Below the pieces are notes generated by a model. The model was not told the origin of the DNA, made no database searches, and saw only the letters and a program-made list of their open reading frames with translations. Shown here in pieces: positions 16,415-25,258 of a stretch of 64,000 nt of DNA (positions are counted from its first letter, which is position 1; every line of letters starts with the position of its first letter). This DNA is from Pelomonas sp. V22. Its GTDB lineage: Bacteria > Pseudomonadota > Gammaproteobacteria > Burkholderiales > Burkholderiaceae_C. Both the position numbers and the translations under genes were made by a program. The stretch lies in contig NZ_JAGIXS010000001.1 of the NCBI RefSeq assembly GCF_030014915.1, positions 1,922,001-1,986,000 on the forward strand, given 5' to 3'.

Positions 16415-17304
16415 CGGACTTTCTCCTGTGCCCCACCTCGCCGCAGTGATTCCGTCGAGTACATGTCGACGTCCTCATAGCCAGCCTCCTTCATTCGGCG
16501 CTTCACGATGCGCGAGGCCCAAGCTGCATCGAGCCGAACGTCAGGCATGGGATCACACCCCCTATCAAATCGACAAAACAGGGGGCCTTGGGCGTTGCGA
16601 CGGTCAAGATGGTCGAGCCAGACCTCAACCGCAGTTGCTGCGCAGAGCGGTCCGCGAGTGCGAGGGATGGCGATGGTCCCAACTCTTGCCGGCTCACCGT
16701 CGGAAGACTTGTCACTAGTGACATCTGTGACACATACCAACATCGCGTCTGCAGTGAAGCGGCAGTCCGTGATGTTCAGCGCCAGCATGGCCCCCCGCTT
16801 CATGCCGGCGAAGCCCAGCAGCATGAGAGCTTTGTCGCGCAGGTCGATAGACCGCCGGCCGGTGCCCATAGCGTCGAATATGCGCTCCAACATGGCCCGC
16901 GAGATCGGCTTCGCTTGCTTCGGCTGGACCTTGGGCCCCTTCGTCCGTTTGGACGCGGGTCTTGGATCCAGTAGGTATGCCGGGATCTGTCTCGCGGCGA
17001 GCTGACGCAGCGCCTCGCGTACGCGTGGGTCGCTCGTCGGGCTTGGCGCGCCGCACTCCACGTGGGCGGACTGAATCGCCATGCATCGGCGGTACGCGGT
17101 TGCCGGCGCCACCTTTTTGATCACGAGCCTGATAAAGGTCAGTATGTCCTCTGGAGAACAAGGAATCCCAAATCCATAGGTCTCCACGAAGCGGCGAAGG
17201 TCTCGGCTGTAGGCAGCTTTGGTCGTGCTGCGATGGGGCTTGTGCTTGCGAATAGAGTCGGGCGTTCGCGGCACGACCGCGAGCGGAGATGTGGCTCGGT
17301 CCAT
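16411..17304 (-). CDS. Tyrosine-recombinase-like protein lacking key catalytic residues
   Basis: 297 residues. Residues 25-105 look like an N-terminal SAM-like core-binding domain (STTKAAYSRDLRRFVETYGF). Residues 135-297 follow the catalytic domain of site-specific recombinases. The first catalytic Arg is replaced by Lys (LGFAGMKRGAMLAL, K169), the HxxR motif reads ESLR (E285, R288), and the protein ends before the Tyr nucleophile. It is probably inactive as a recombinase but may still bind DNA. The ends are not ragged: it starts 2 bp after the 107-residue gene and its stop overlaps the peptidase start. This argues for a maintained gene and not a random fragment. Confidence 0.65.
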   Translation of the reverse strand: MDRATSPLAVVPRTPDSIRKHKPHRSTTKAAYSRDLRRFVETYGFGIPCSPEDILTFIRLVIKKVAPATAYRRCMAIQSAHVECGAPSPTSDPRVREALRQLAARQIPAYLLDPRPASKRTKGPKVQPKQAKPISRAMLERIFDAMGTGRRSIDLRDKALMLLGFAGMKRGAMLALNITDCRFTADAMLVCVTDVTSDKSSDGEPARVGTIAIPRTRGPLCAATAVEVWLDHLDRRNAQGPLFCRFDRGCDPMPDVRLDAAWASRIVKRRMKEAGYEDVDMYSTESLRRGGAQEKVR

Positions 17305-17306
17305 GT

Positions 17307-17630
17307 TCAGTACTCCGCAGGTGTGAGCACCGTAGTCACTGAGCGATCTGCTTCAGTGATGATCCAGACGCGGTTCACTTGGGCCGTGTCGTGCGGGTCG
17401 TTTACCGCGTATGCCGAGAACACCCTCAAACCGTGCTCGATGGCTTCTTCGTTCGCAGCAACATCGGCGGCATCCAACTCGCCAAAGTCGCCGGTGACGT
17501 GACGGAGGACGAGGGTTAACGGCGAAACGCCAAGCCGTTCGAGGAGTGCCAGAACTTTGGGTGTGGCCGCGAGCGAGCCAAGACTGAATCGCCCATGCGG
17601 CGGCGTGACCGCCTTTGCGGAGTCTTTCAT
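17307..17630 (-). CDS. Conserved plasmid/island protein with a WITEADRS motif
   Basis: 107 residues with a good ribosome-binding site (AGAGG, 6 bp upstream). The second half carries GDFGELDAADVAANEEAIEH, then RVFSAYAV and VWIITEADRSVTTVLTPAEY. This pattern is familiar from small proteins of plasmids and genomic islands whose function has not been established, as far as I know. It is the first gene of the recombinase-like/peptidase operon. Confidence 0.7.
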   Translation of the reverse strand: MKDSAKAVTPPHGRFSLGSLAATPKVLALLERLGVSPLTLVLRHVTGDFGELDAADVAANEEAIEHGLRVFSAYAVNDPHDTAQVNRVWIITEADRSVTTVLTPAEY

Positions 17631-17793
17631 CGGAACCTCTTTGTTGGTGGTGTTGATCTGCCCGAATCGGCCTACTACGGGTTGGCGAAAAGGCTGCCGG
17701 CCATGCAGCGGCGCGCCTCAGAGGCACGCACAACGAATCAGGAGAGACGGGGGACAGCGCCAGCAGAACAACCGGCACTAGAACTAGCTCAGC

Positions 17794-17921
17794 CTTGGAA
17801 ATTGGTTTTCCAAGTCCGGCCGAAACTTCCGGAAATCAACGACTTTTGCGACAGCCGGTATTTTCGTAAGTGATTGAATTTTAACGGATATTTACGAAAT
17901 GCTCGGTTTCCGTCACGGAAA
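17794..17921. promoter_or_regulatory. Palindrome-rich control region upstream of the type I RM operon
   Basis: The 649-bp gap between the divergent 107-residue gene and hsdR contains a stem-loop CTTGGAAA-TTGGT-TTTCCAAG (17794-17814) and TTCCGGAA (17827-17834). It also contains TTTCGTAA (17862-17869) matched by TTACGAAA (17892-17899), and TTTCCGTCACGGAAA (17907-17921). Three of them share a GGAAA/TTTCC core. The segment is AT-rich, as expected for promoters or an operator. A 95-residue ORF starts within it at 17899 but has no family and no ribosome-binding site. I see nothing else in 17922-18279. Confidence 0.45.
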
Positions 17922-18279
17922 TTCACCCGGCACCATCGAAAAACTACGTATCGGGTTGCAGCAGACTGTTTTGGCTCACGGAAAACGGGTCGATTCCGCT
18001 GCCAGACTTGATCCAGAGCGGCTTGCGCCGGCCACCAGACACGCTGGCATCAGTCAGAAACCAGAAGCTATCGGAAACGATGTCGCACGGTCCGGCAGCG
18101 CGGCCGATGCGCTAACTGGCGGACGACACGGCGACACACGGTCGAGCGCCTGGGGCGTCGGTATCATCCAGCGGCTGTGGCTTTGAGCGGCGAAAATCGA
18201 ATGGCAGCACGGCGGCTCATCGGTTGATGTCCGGTCGCGGAGTGCTGGAACCGGCCAGAAGAGCCTTGAGGGAGTTCCC

Positions 18280-20691
18280 ATGTCGATGAACGAAGCGGAC
18301 ACGCGCTACCACCTGATTGACCCCGTGCTGCGCACGAAGGGTTACGTCAGCCGCGAGCGCATCACACTGGAAACCATCCTCACCCCACCGCCGGTGGAGC
18401 CCAGCGGCGCGAAGGGACGCCGGCGCAAGGGGCCTGGCCGCACCGACTACCTGCTCTGCGTCCCTGTGGATGACGCCCCCAAGCCAATGCCTGTGGCCGT
18501 GCTGGAGGCAAAGAAGGAAGCCGAAGACCCTCTGAAGGGTATGCAGCAAGCCAGGGGCTATGCCGACACCCTGCGGTTCGATGTCAAGTACGTGTTCTCG
18601 ACCAACGGGCACAGGTACGGCGAGTACGACCGCTTCAGCGAGCTGATCAACGGGCCGTTTCCCTTTGCCGACTTTCCCGCTTTCCCGGACCTCGTGACCC
18701 GATACAAGAAAGACAAGGGCATCGATCTGACCCAACCGGATGCGGCAATGCTGTTCCAGGCCGACAGCCCGGCCTGGTCGCTGAGCCGGTACTACCAGGA
18801 CGCGGCAATCCGTGCGGCGTTCGAGAAGATCCTTCTGGATCGGCAAGCTGGACTGCCGCCTCGCGTGCTGCTCACGCTGGCAACGGGCGCCGGCAAGACG
18901 ATCATTGCCACCAACCTGCTCTGGCGGCTGTCTCAGGCCGGACAGCTTCCCAAGCCCGCGCTGTTTCTATGCGACCGCGACGAGCTGCGCGGGCAGGCCT
19001 ACACAAAGCTGAAGGCCGCATTCGGTGACAACGCACGCATCGTCAAGGCCGAACGTGGAGGCAACGCTGCGGCGAATGCCCGGGTTCATGTCGCCACATA
19101 CCAGACACTTGGGCTTGACGACGATGACGGGTTCGCCAGCTTCCTGACCGAGCACTACTGCGAGGACGCCTTCAGCGTGATCATCATCGACGAGTGCCAT
19201 CGTTCGGCCTGGGGCCGGTGGTCAGAAGTACTCCGGCGTAACCCGAAGGCCATTCACATCGGCCTGACAGCCACGCCGCGCAAGCTTGAAGAGTCCGAGA
19301 AAGCCACGCAAGAGGATCAGGAGATCACGGCCAACAATCGCCAGTACTTTGGCGAACCCGTGTACGAATACACCCTCATCCAGGCGCAGGAGGACGGCTA
19401 CCTGGCCGCCTGCGAGATCGTCAAGCGCAAAGCCAGCATTGACTCCGCCACCTTCACCAAGAAGGAAATTCTGGCCGCTGGCGCTAAGGACATCAAGACC
19501 GGCAAGCTGCTGACTGAAGAGGATCTGACCAAGAGCGAGTACACCGGCAAAGACTTCGACAACGAGGTCTTCATTGAGATGCGCACGCCCAAGATGTGCG
19601 CCGACCTTTTCAAGCTGCTCTGCGAGAACGGCGGGCCAGAACAAAAGGTCATCATCTTCTGCACCCGCGAGATTCACGCCGATCGCGTGGCGCAGCAGAT
19701 GAACAACTTGTACGTCCGGTGGTGCCGTGAACATGGGCACACACCCAAGGACCACTACGCCTTCAAGTGTATGGGGGGCGCCAACAACGGGGCCGACATG
19801 ATCGAGCCGATGCGAGGCTCCGGCGAGCGGGCCTTCATCGCCTGCACGGTGGACCTGTTGGAGGCCGGCGTGGACATCGAGCGACTGAACGCGGTGGTGT
19901 TCTTCCGATACCTGCAGTCTGCGATCAAGTTCTACCAGATGGTCGGCAGGGGCACGCGCATCCATGAAGAGACGCAGAAGTACAAGTTCTGGCTCTACGA
20001 CTACACCGACGTGACGAGCCTGTTCGGTACCGACTTCATCACCAAGTCTCCGAGGCCTGGTAGCGGTGGAGGCGGAAGCGGAAGCGATGGAACCGGGGGC
20101 CAGGGCGGTGATGACGATGGCCCCGCCGTTGGCGAGATGGCCGGCCAGCACGTGGGCGTCAACGCGCAGGGCAATTTCATTCTTAGTCGCCGCGATGGGC
20201 GCGACACACCGATCCCAGTAGACGAGTACCGGCGCGAAGTGATGCAGCGCGTGATCGCCGAGGCCCACAACCTCGACGAGTTCCGCACGCTGTGGATCGA
20301 AGCGCAGAGACGCCGCAGCCTCATCGACCACCTGCTCGGCGACAACTTCAGCCCCGACGTGATTCGGGATATGGACAAGATGACCGACTTCGACCTGTAT
20401 GACTTCTTCGGTCACCACGGTTACCACGCCCGAGCCCTAAGGCGAAGCGAGCGCGGCGATCTATTCATCAGCAGCCATCGCCCCTGGTTTGACAGCATGG
20501 ACCCAAAGGCCGCCGTCGTACTCAAGGGTCTGGGCCATCAGTTCTCATTGGGCGGCACCGATGCGCTCGAAACCCCTGCGCTTTGGGATGTTCCAGAGAT
20601 CAAACTGGCTGGTGGGCTGGATGCGTTGCGAGCACTCGGAAAGCCCACCAACGTTGTGCGCGACGCTAAGGGAAGGTTGTTCGGGATATGA
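18280..20691 (+). CDS. hsdR: Type I restriction-modification enzyme, R (motor and nuclease) subunit
   Basis: 803 residues, the shorter EcoEI-like type. The N-terminal nuclease has the PD-(D/E)xK elements Asp56 (GRTDYLL) and Glu76-x-Lys78 (AVLEAKKE). The superfamily 2 helicase motor follows, with Walker A ATGAGKT at 201-207, DECH at 304-307, GLTATP and the QMVGRGTRI motif VI. A Gly/Ser-rich linker near residue 590 leads to the C-terminal EcoEI-type assembly domain. It cleaves unmethylated DNA after translocation. The start follows GAGGGAGTTCCC. Its stop overlaps hsdS by 4 bp (ATGA). Intact. Confidence 0.93.
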   Translation: MSMNEADTRYHLIDPVLRTKGYVSRERITLETILTPPPVEPSGAKGRRRKGPGRTDYLLCVPVDDAPKPMPVAVLEAKKEAEDPLKGMQQARGYADTLRFDVKYVFSTNGHRYGEYDRFSELINGPFPFADFPAFPDLVTRYKKDKGIDLTQPDAAMLFQADSPAWSLSRYYQDAAIRAAFEKILLDRQAGLPPRVLLTLATGAGKTIIATNLLWRLSQAGQLPKPALFLCDRDELRGQAYTKLKAAFGDNARIVKAERGGNAAANARVHVATYQTLGLDDDDGFASFLTEHYCEDAFSVIIIDECHRSAWGRWSEVLRRNPKAIHIGLTATPRKLEESEKATQEDQEITANNRQYFGEPVYEYTLIQAQEDGYLAACEIVKRKASIDSATFTKKEILAAGAKDIKTGKLLTEEDLTKSEYTGKDFDNEVFIEMRTPKMCADLFKLLCENGGPEQKVIIFCTREIHADRVAQQMNNLYVRWCREHGHTPKDHYAFKCMGGANNGADMIEPMRGSGERAFIACTVDLLEAGVDIERLNAVVFFRYLQSAIKFYQMVGRGTRIHEETQKYKFWLYDYTDVTSLFGTDFITKSPRPGSGGGGSGSDGTGGQGGDDDGPAVGEMAGQHVGVNAQGNFILSRRDGRDTPIPVDEYRREVMQRVIAEAHNLDEFRTLWIEAQRRRSLIDHLLGDNFSPDVIRDMDKMTDFDLYDFFGHHGYHARALRRSERGDLFISSHRPWFDSMDPKAAVVLKGLGHQFSLGGTDALETPALWDVPEIKLAGGLDALRALGKPTNVVRDAKGRLFGI

Positions 20692-21920
20692 GAGATCAAC
20701 CGACCCTTGGTGATGTGTTGCTCGACATCCAAGCGGGGAAGAGCTTTCAAACCGCGGAAATCCTCGCGCGGCCGGATGAACTCGGCGTGCTGAAGGTGAG
20801 CGCAGTCACCTGGTCTGACTTCCAGCCGGATGAGGCCAAGGCATTGAACGGTGAGTACATCCCGGACGCGAATCACCGCGTTCGAGAGGGAGACTTGCTG
20901 ATCTCTCGGGCGAATACCAAAGAATTCGTCGGCGCAGTGGTCTTGGTTGACCGCGACTACCCATTTCGGTTGCTTTCCGACAAGACGCTACGCCTGGTGA
21001 TAGACGAGGGCCTAGCCTCAAAGGAATACTTGCTGTTCGCCCTGCGTGCGCCAAAGGCTCGCCGCCATATTGAGCACTACGCGACGGGCACCAGCGACTC
21101 CATGCGGAACATCGCTCAAGGAGTAATTGCTTCTGTACCCATCGACCTCCCGTCTCTGCCTGACCAGTTGCACATAGCTTCTCGTCTTAAGGCCCAAATG
21201 GCCGAGGTCGAGGCAGCGCGACATGCGGCGCAGTTACAGCGCAGGGAGTCCGACGCACTGCTTGCCGCCATATACCGCGAAGCATTTGGGCACGTCGTGC
21301 CAATTGCCGTGCCACCAACCCCAGACGACCCGCCACCCGGCTGGGAGTGGCTCAAGCTGAACGAGGTGGCGCGACTGGAAAGTGGTCACACGCCGAGCCG
21401 GTCGCGTCCGGACTGGTGGGGCGGCGACGTGTCGTGGGTCTCTCTGACCGAAATTCGCGCCTTTGATGGTCAGTGGATCGAAGGCACACAACTACGGACC
21501 AACTTGGCGGGGATCGCCAACTCGGCCGCGCGAATCCTTCCGGCTGGAACGGTGTGCTACTCGCGCACTGCATCCGTGGGCTTCGTTGCCATCATGGCGA
21601 AGCCGATGGCGACGAGTCAGGACTTTGCCAACTGGGTTTGTGGCGACTCACTCGATCCTGAGTACCTGATGCACGCGCTGATCTGCGCGCGTAAGGAACT
21701 ACGCGACCTCGCCACTGGCGCAACACACAAAACGATCTACATGCCGACGCTTGAGTCCTTTCATGTCTGCGCGCCTGGTATCGATGCGCAGCGGCGCATC
21801 GTCCATGAACTCAAGCAGCGCCTTGGCGAGGCGACATGCCTTCGTGAATCGCTGGAATCGCAGCAAAAAGAGCTCGCCAAGCTGCCCCAACACTTGCTTT
21901 CCCAAGCCTTCGAGTACTGA
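20688..21920 (+). CDS. hsdS: Type I restriction-modification specificity subunit
   Basis: 410 residues with the classic two-half layout: a first target-recognition domain (about 1-150) with a following helix (LPDQLHIASRLKAQMAEVEA), then a second target-recognition domain starting at GWEWLKLNEVARLESGHTPS and a second conserved helix (AQRRIVHELKQRLGEA). It sets the DNA sequence recognised by both the methylase and the nuclease. The target cannot be predicted here. It lies between hsdR and hsdM, an R-S-M order less common than M-S-R or R-M-S. Confidence 0.93.
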   Translation: MRDQPTLGDVLLDIQAGKSFQTAEILARPDELGVLKVSAVTWSDFQPDEAKALNGEYIPDANHRVREGDLLISRANTKEFVGAVVLVDRDYPFRLLSDKTLRLVIDEGLASKEYLLFALRAPKARRHIEHYATGTSDSMRNIAQGVIASVPIDLPSLPDQLHIASRLKAQMAEVEAARHAAQLQRRESDALLAAIYREAFGHVVPIAVPPTPDDPPPGWEWLKLNEVARLESGHTPSRSRPDWWGGDVSWVSLTEIRAFDGQWIEGTQLRTNLAGIANSAARILPAGTVCYSRTASVGFVAIMAKPMATSQDFANWVCGDSLDPEYLMHALICARKELRDLATGATHKTIYMPTLESFHVCAPGIDAQRRIVHELKQRLGEATCLRESLESQQKELAKLPQHLLSQAFEY

Positions 21921-21922
21921 CA

Positions 21923-23830
21923 ATGGCCCGCCCCAAGAAGACCGATAGAACCCCCAAGGCCATCGCCTCTACTCAGTCGCTCTCAGCATTCGTCAAGAGC
22001 ATCTGTGATGTGATGCGCCGCTCGAATTGCGCGAGTGCGCTGCAGTACGTCCCGGAGCTGACCTGGATCTTGTTCCTGCGCATCCTTGATGCCCAGGAAG
22101 TGCGCGACCAAGAGAAGGCCGAAGCCGTCGGCGCGAGCTTCATGCCCGCGCTGCGTGCGCCATATCGTTGGCAAGATTGGGCAGCGCCATGGTCCGATAA
22201 GCCCGGCCAGCGAGTGACGCCCGAAGGCAAACCCTTCGGCTGGAAGCGGCAAGAGCTGTTCGCCGCTGGCGACGGCAAGTTGTTCGACTTCATCAACAAG
22301 GAACTTCTGCCGCATCTCCACAGCCTGGACTTGGACCCGCGCACGAACCTGCCGATGCCAGGGGCCACGCCGAAGCAGCGCATCATCGGCCGCACGATGA
22401 CGGCAGTCGAGCGTGTGCGGGTGGACTCCGAAACCAACCTGCGGGACATCCTCGACAAGGTGCACGAAATCAGCGTCGATCATATTGACGACCAGCACTT
22501 CTTCACCTTGTCGCAGGTGTACGAAGACCTCCTGCTGAAGATGGGCGAAAAGAACTCCGATGGCGGGCAGTTCTTCACCCCGCGCGAGGTTATCCGCGCC
22601 ATGGTGCACACCGTAGACCCGCAGCTTGGGCAGACGGTGTACGACCCTTGCTGCGGTACCGGCGGCTTCTTGGCGATTGCCTACGAGCACATTGTTCGGA
22701 AGATGGGGGGGCAGCCTCCCAGCACGGATATCGACACCCTCAAGCACGACACTTTCTTCGGTCGCGAGAAAGAGAACCTGGTGTTCCCTATCGCGCTCGC
22801 AAACCTGGTGCTGCATGGCATTGACCAACCGAATCTTTGGCACGGCAATTCGCTGACGCGCCGTGCCACCTACGCAGCCCTTTTCGAGAACGCGCCCAAG
22901 CAGTTCGATGTGATCCTCACCAATCCGCCCTTCGGCGGCAAGGAGGGTAAGGACGCACAGAAGAACTTTGCCTACGAGACCAGTGCGACGCAGGTCTTGT
23001 TCATACAGGACGTGCTGGCAGAGCTGGCGCCTGGTGGCACCTGCGCAGTCGTCCTGGACGAGGGCTTACTGTTCCGCACCAATGAAAGCGCGTTCGTCGA
23101 GACCAAGCGCAAGTTGGTGGATGAGTGCGATCTATGGGCCATCGTTAGTTTGCCGGGGGGTGTGTTTTCCACCGCCGGAGCCGGCGTCAAGACCAATCTG
23201 CTGTTCTTCACCAAGGGCAAGAAGACCGAGCGCATTTGGTACTACGACCTCGCCCAGGTGAAGGTCGGCAAGAAAACGCCGCTCACGCTAGCCCATTTCG
23301 GTTTCGCTCCAGATGGGAAGGTGCTGGCGAACGATGCACTGCCGGCTTCGTTGATTGCCGAGTGGCAAACCAAGGAAGAGAACGCCGGCAAGCCCTATCC
23401 GAGTTACGCTAGGCAGTTGGCGTTGCGCGGCACCAAAGATGCCGGGAGTCGGTATTCATGGACCGTGGATTTCGCGGCCCGGCGTGCCAAAGCACGCGCT
23501 GAGATCCAACCCATCAACGAAGCCGCTGCTGCCATCAAGGCGGAGATCGTGACGCTGAAGGAGCACCTTCGCGCACTCAAGAAGAGCAAGACCACCGCAG
23601 AGGTGTTGGACGCCGTCCAGGCAGAGATTCTTGAGAAGGACAAGGCGGCGCGGGAACTAGACAACCAAGCGGTTGCCATTGACGCGGCCGTCTTCGACCT
23701 GAAGGCCGTCAACCCGAATGCCGAAGTCGTTCGCGATGACCGCTCGCCAGCCCAAATCCTTGCGAGCATTGAGGCGCAAGGCAAGCTGGTACGCGAGTCT
23801 CTACATCGCCTGCGGGGTCTGTTCGCATAA
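21923..23830 (+). CDS. hsdM: Type I restriction-modification DNA N6-adenine methyltransferase subunit
   Basis: 635 residues. HsdM N-terminal helical domain (LTWILFLRILDAQEV), then the methyltransferase with SAM motif I DPCCGTGGF at 241-249 and the catalytic NPPF at 334-337. The last 120 residues are a long charged coiled-coil (IKAEIVTLKEHLRALKKSKT and on), which makes the protein longer than the usual 500 residues. The coiled coil probably packs against HsdS. The start is 2 bp after the hsdS stop. The three subunits form one operon; with HsdS alone, HsdM protects host DNA. Confidence 0.93.
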   Translation: MARPKKTDRTPKAIASTQSLSAFVKSICDVMRRSNCASALQYVPELTWILFLRILDAQEVRDQEKAEAVGASFMPALRAPYRWQDWAAPWSDKPGQRVTPEGKPFGWKRQELFAAGDGKLFDFINKELLPHLHSLDLDPRTNLPMPGATPKQRIIGRTMTAVERVRVDSETNLRDILDKVHEISVDHIDDQHFFTLSQVYEDLLLKMGEKNSDGGQFFTPREVIRAMVHTVDPQLGQTVYDPCCGTGGFLAIAYEHIVRKMGGQPPSTDIDTLKHDTFFGREKENLVFPIALANLVLHGIDQPNLWHGNSLTRRATYAALFENAPKQFDVILTNPPFGGKEGKDAQKNFAYETSATQVLFIQDVLAELAPGGTCAVVLDEGLLFRTNESAFVETKRKLVDECDLWAIVSLPGGVFSTAGAGVKTNLLFFTKGKKTERIWYYDLAQVKVGKKTPLTLAHFGFAPDGKVLANDALPASLIAEWQTKEENAGKPYPSYARQLALRGTKDAGSRYSWTVDFAARRAKARAEIQPINEAAAAIKAEIVTLKEHLRALKKSKTTAEVLDAVQAEILEKDKAARELDNQAVAIDAAVFDLKAVNPNAEVVRDDRSPAQILASIEAQGKLVRESLHRLRGLFA

Positions 23831-23951
23831 TCGTCGGTTTCCGGTGGCTGACGATGCGACACCTGTTCAGGACGGACGGTCGGCCCGTCTGGGCAAAGCA
23901 GCAGCACTCTGCACCGCTGCTGGCAGCAGCCCTATGCGTGTATAAATAGGG

Positions 23952-25046
23952 TTAGCCGTTAGATTCCCTTGTCGGGTTTGAGGGCGGTAGCCCGGTTGTA
24001 CACCATGTCGACGCATCCCCGTCGTCGGGGTCGAATTTATCAGCCAAGAGGTTCCCGGCCTTCAACACGCTCCCTACCTCAATGTCGCGCGCAGAGCCAA
24101 GCACACCCGCCGCCGGCAAGCGGATGTCGAAGCCAAGGGCATCGAGGATGTCCTTTCGGTGCCGGGCCAGAGTCGTCGTACTGGCAATCCGCGCTAGGTC
24201 TCGGTCGGCAGCCCAGTGAAGGAACGTGCTGAACACCGCAGGCTTTAACCGCCCCTCAGCTACACCCAGGTCGGGCACCACACGCACAGCGGCTGGCAAC
24301 TCCAGCGCTTGGAGTTTTGCAACGTACAGCTCTCGCGCAGTTGCTGCCACCCAGTTACTTCCACGACCGAAGGGCGAGCGGGCGAAGAACTGGTCGCGCA
24401 GCCGGATTTCGAGGCGAGGGCCAGCAGCGGCGTAGTTCAACTGGTGACCGAAGGCGGCGAGTGCCAATACCCTCTGGTCAACCGGCAAGCCAGCCGCTAG
24501 GGCGGCGATGCGCTTGCGTCCCTGATCCAGCGATTCGCGAAGCTTCGCGTAGACGAGGTACTCAGCGGTGCGGCTGCGGGGATTCAGACGAAACCCAACG
24601 CCGGGATGAATCCATTCGAGAAGATGGAGGTGAGCGAGCGCCTTGCCGACCTGGCCGATGAACTCCTCGGCATCCACACCGGGCAGCCCAAACGAGTAGG
24701 CAATGTGGACCTCATGCAGGCGATAGCGGCCGAAGCGAAATTGGTACATCTGGCGCGAGGTGACGCGGTGCCCAAGCTCTTGGAGGATCAGGGGAGCCAG
24801 AGTCCTCACCCATTCCCGCAAGTCATCGGAGCCAACGGCGTTCCAGCCCCCAAAGAGCTTGGCAGGGCAGAAGCGCACGCGAATGCTGTTGCGCCCGATT
24901 CGGAGCTTGACGGGGCTGAGCCAAGTGCTGGCGCGTACCTCACGCTTGTAAAGCGCAGACGGCGGTAGGGGCTGCTTTAGGCCCATGTTCGCCATAGCAG
25001 CTTGATCCAGCGCGAAGTCGAGGCTGAGATCAACGAGATCAATCAT
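23952..25046 (-). CDS. Gene II/X-like replication initiation protein
   Basis: 364 residues from the ATG at 25046, chosen for the GAGGGC upstream and because MIDLVDLSLDF resembles the start of phage/plasmid replication proteins of the II/X type. Matching landmarks are SPVKLRIG...FGGWNAVG, YRLHEVHIAYSF (site of the metal-binding motif), TAEYLVYAKLRE (possible Tyr nucleophile and Lys) and PRLEIRLRDQFF. The family nicks DNA to start rolling-circle replication. In an integrated element this could give replication after excision or mobilisation. The family call is from pattern resemblance only. An upstream extension to 25229 looks non-coding. Confidence 0.5.
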   Translation of the reverse strand: MIDLVDLSLDFALDQAAMANMGLKQPLPPSALYKREVRASTWLSPVKLRIGRNSIRVRFCPAKLFGGWNAVGSDDLREWVRTLAPLILQELGHRVTSRQMYQFRFGRYRLHEVHIAYSFGLPGVDAEEFIGQVGKALAHLHLLEWIHPGVGFRLNPRSRTAEYLVYAKLRESLDQGRKRIAALAAGLPVDQRVLALAAFGHQLNYAAAGPRLEIRLRDQFFARSPFGRGSNWVAATARELYVAKLQALELPAAVRVVPDLGVAEGRLKPAVFSTFLHWAADRDLARIASTTTLARHRKDILDALGFDIRLPAAGVLGSARDIEVGSVLKAGNLLADKFDPDDGDASTWCTTGLPPSNPTRESNG

Positions 25047-25258
25047 GGGTGCCCTCGATGGGGTGTGACGCTGGAACTGCCTAGTGGCAGTACAGCGATG
25101 GAAGGGTGGTGTGGGGTAGTTGATGGTCAAAATGACCACTGAAACCACTTCATAGGTCGCCAGCCAGTGCCGCTCTCGGTTGCGACGGCAGGAGCGCCGA
25201 TGGCATACAGAAGCAGTTGCCGTTGTCACCGTGACAGCCGTGACAACGGCAAACGCCT

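Noticed and set aside
17899..18186. A 95-codon plus-strand frame before hsdR
   Set aside because: Starts inside the palindrome region, has no ribosome-binding site and no recognisable pattern.
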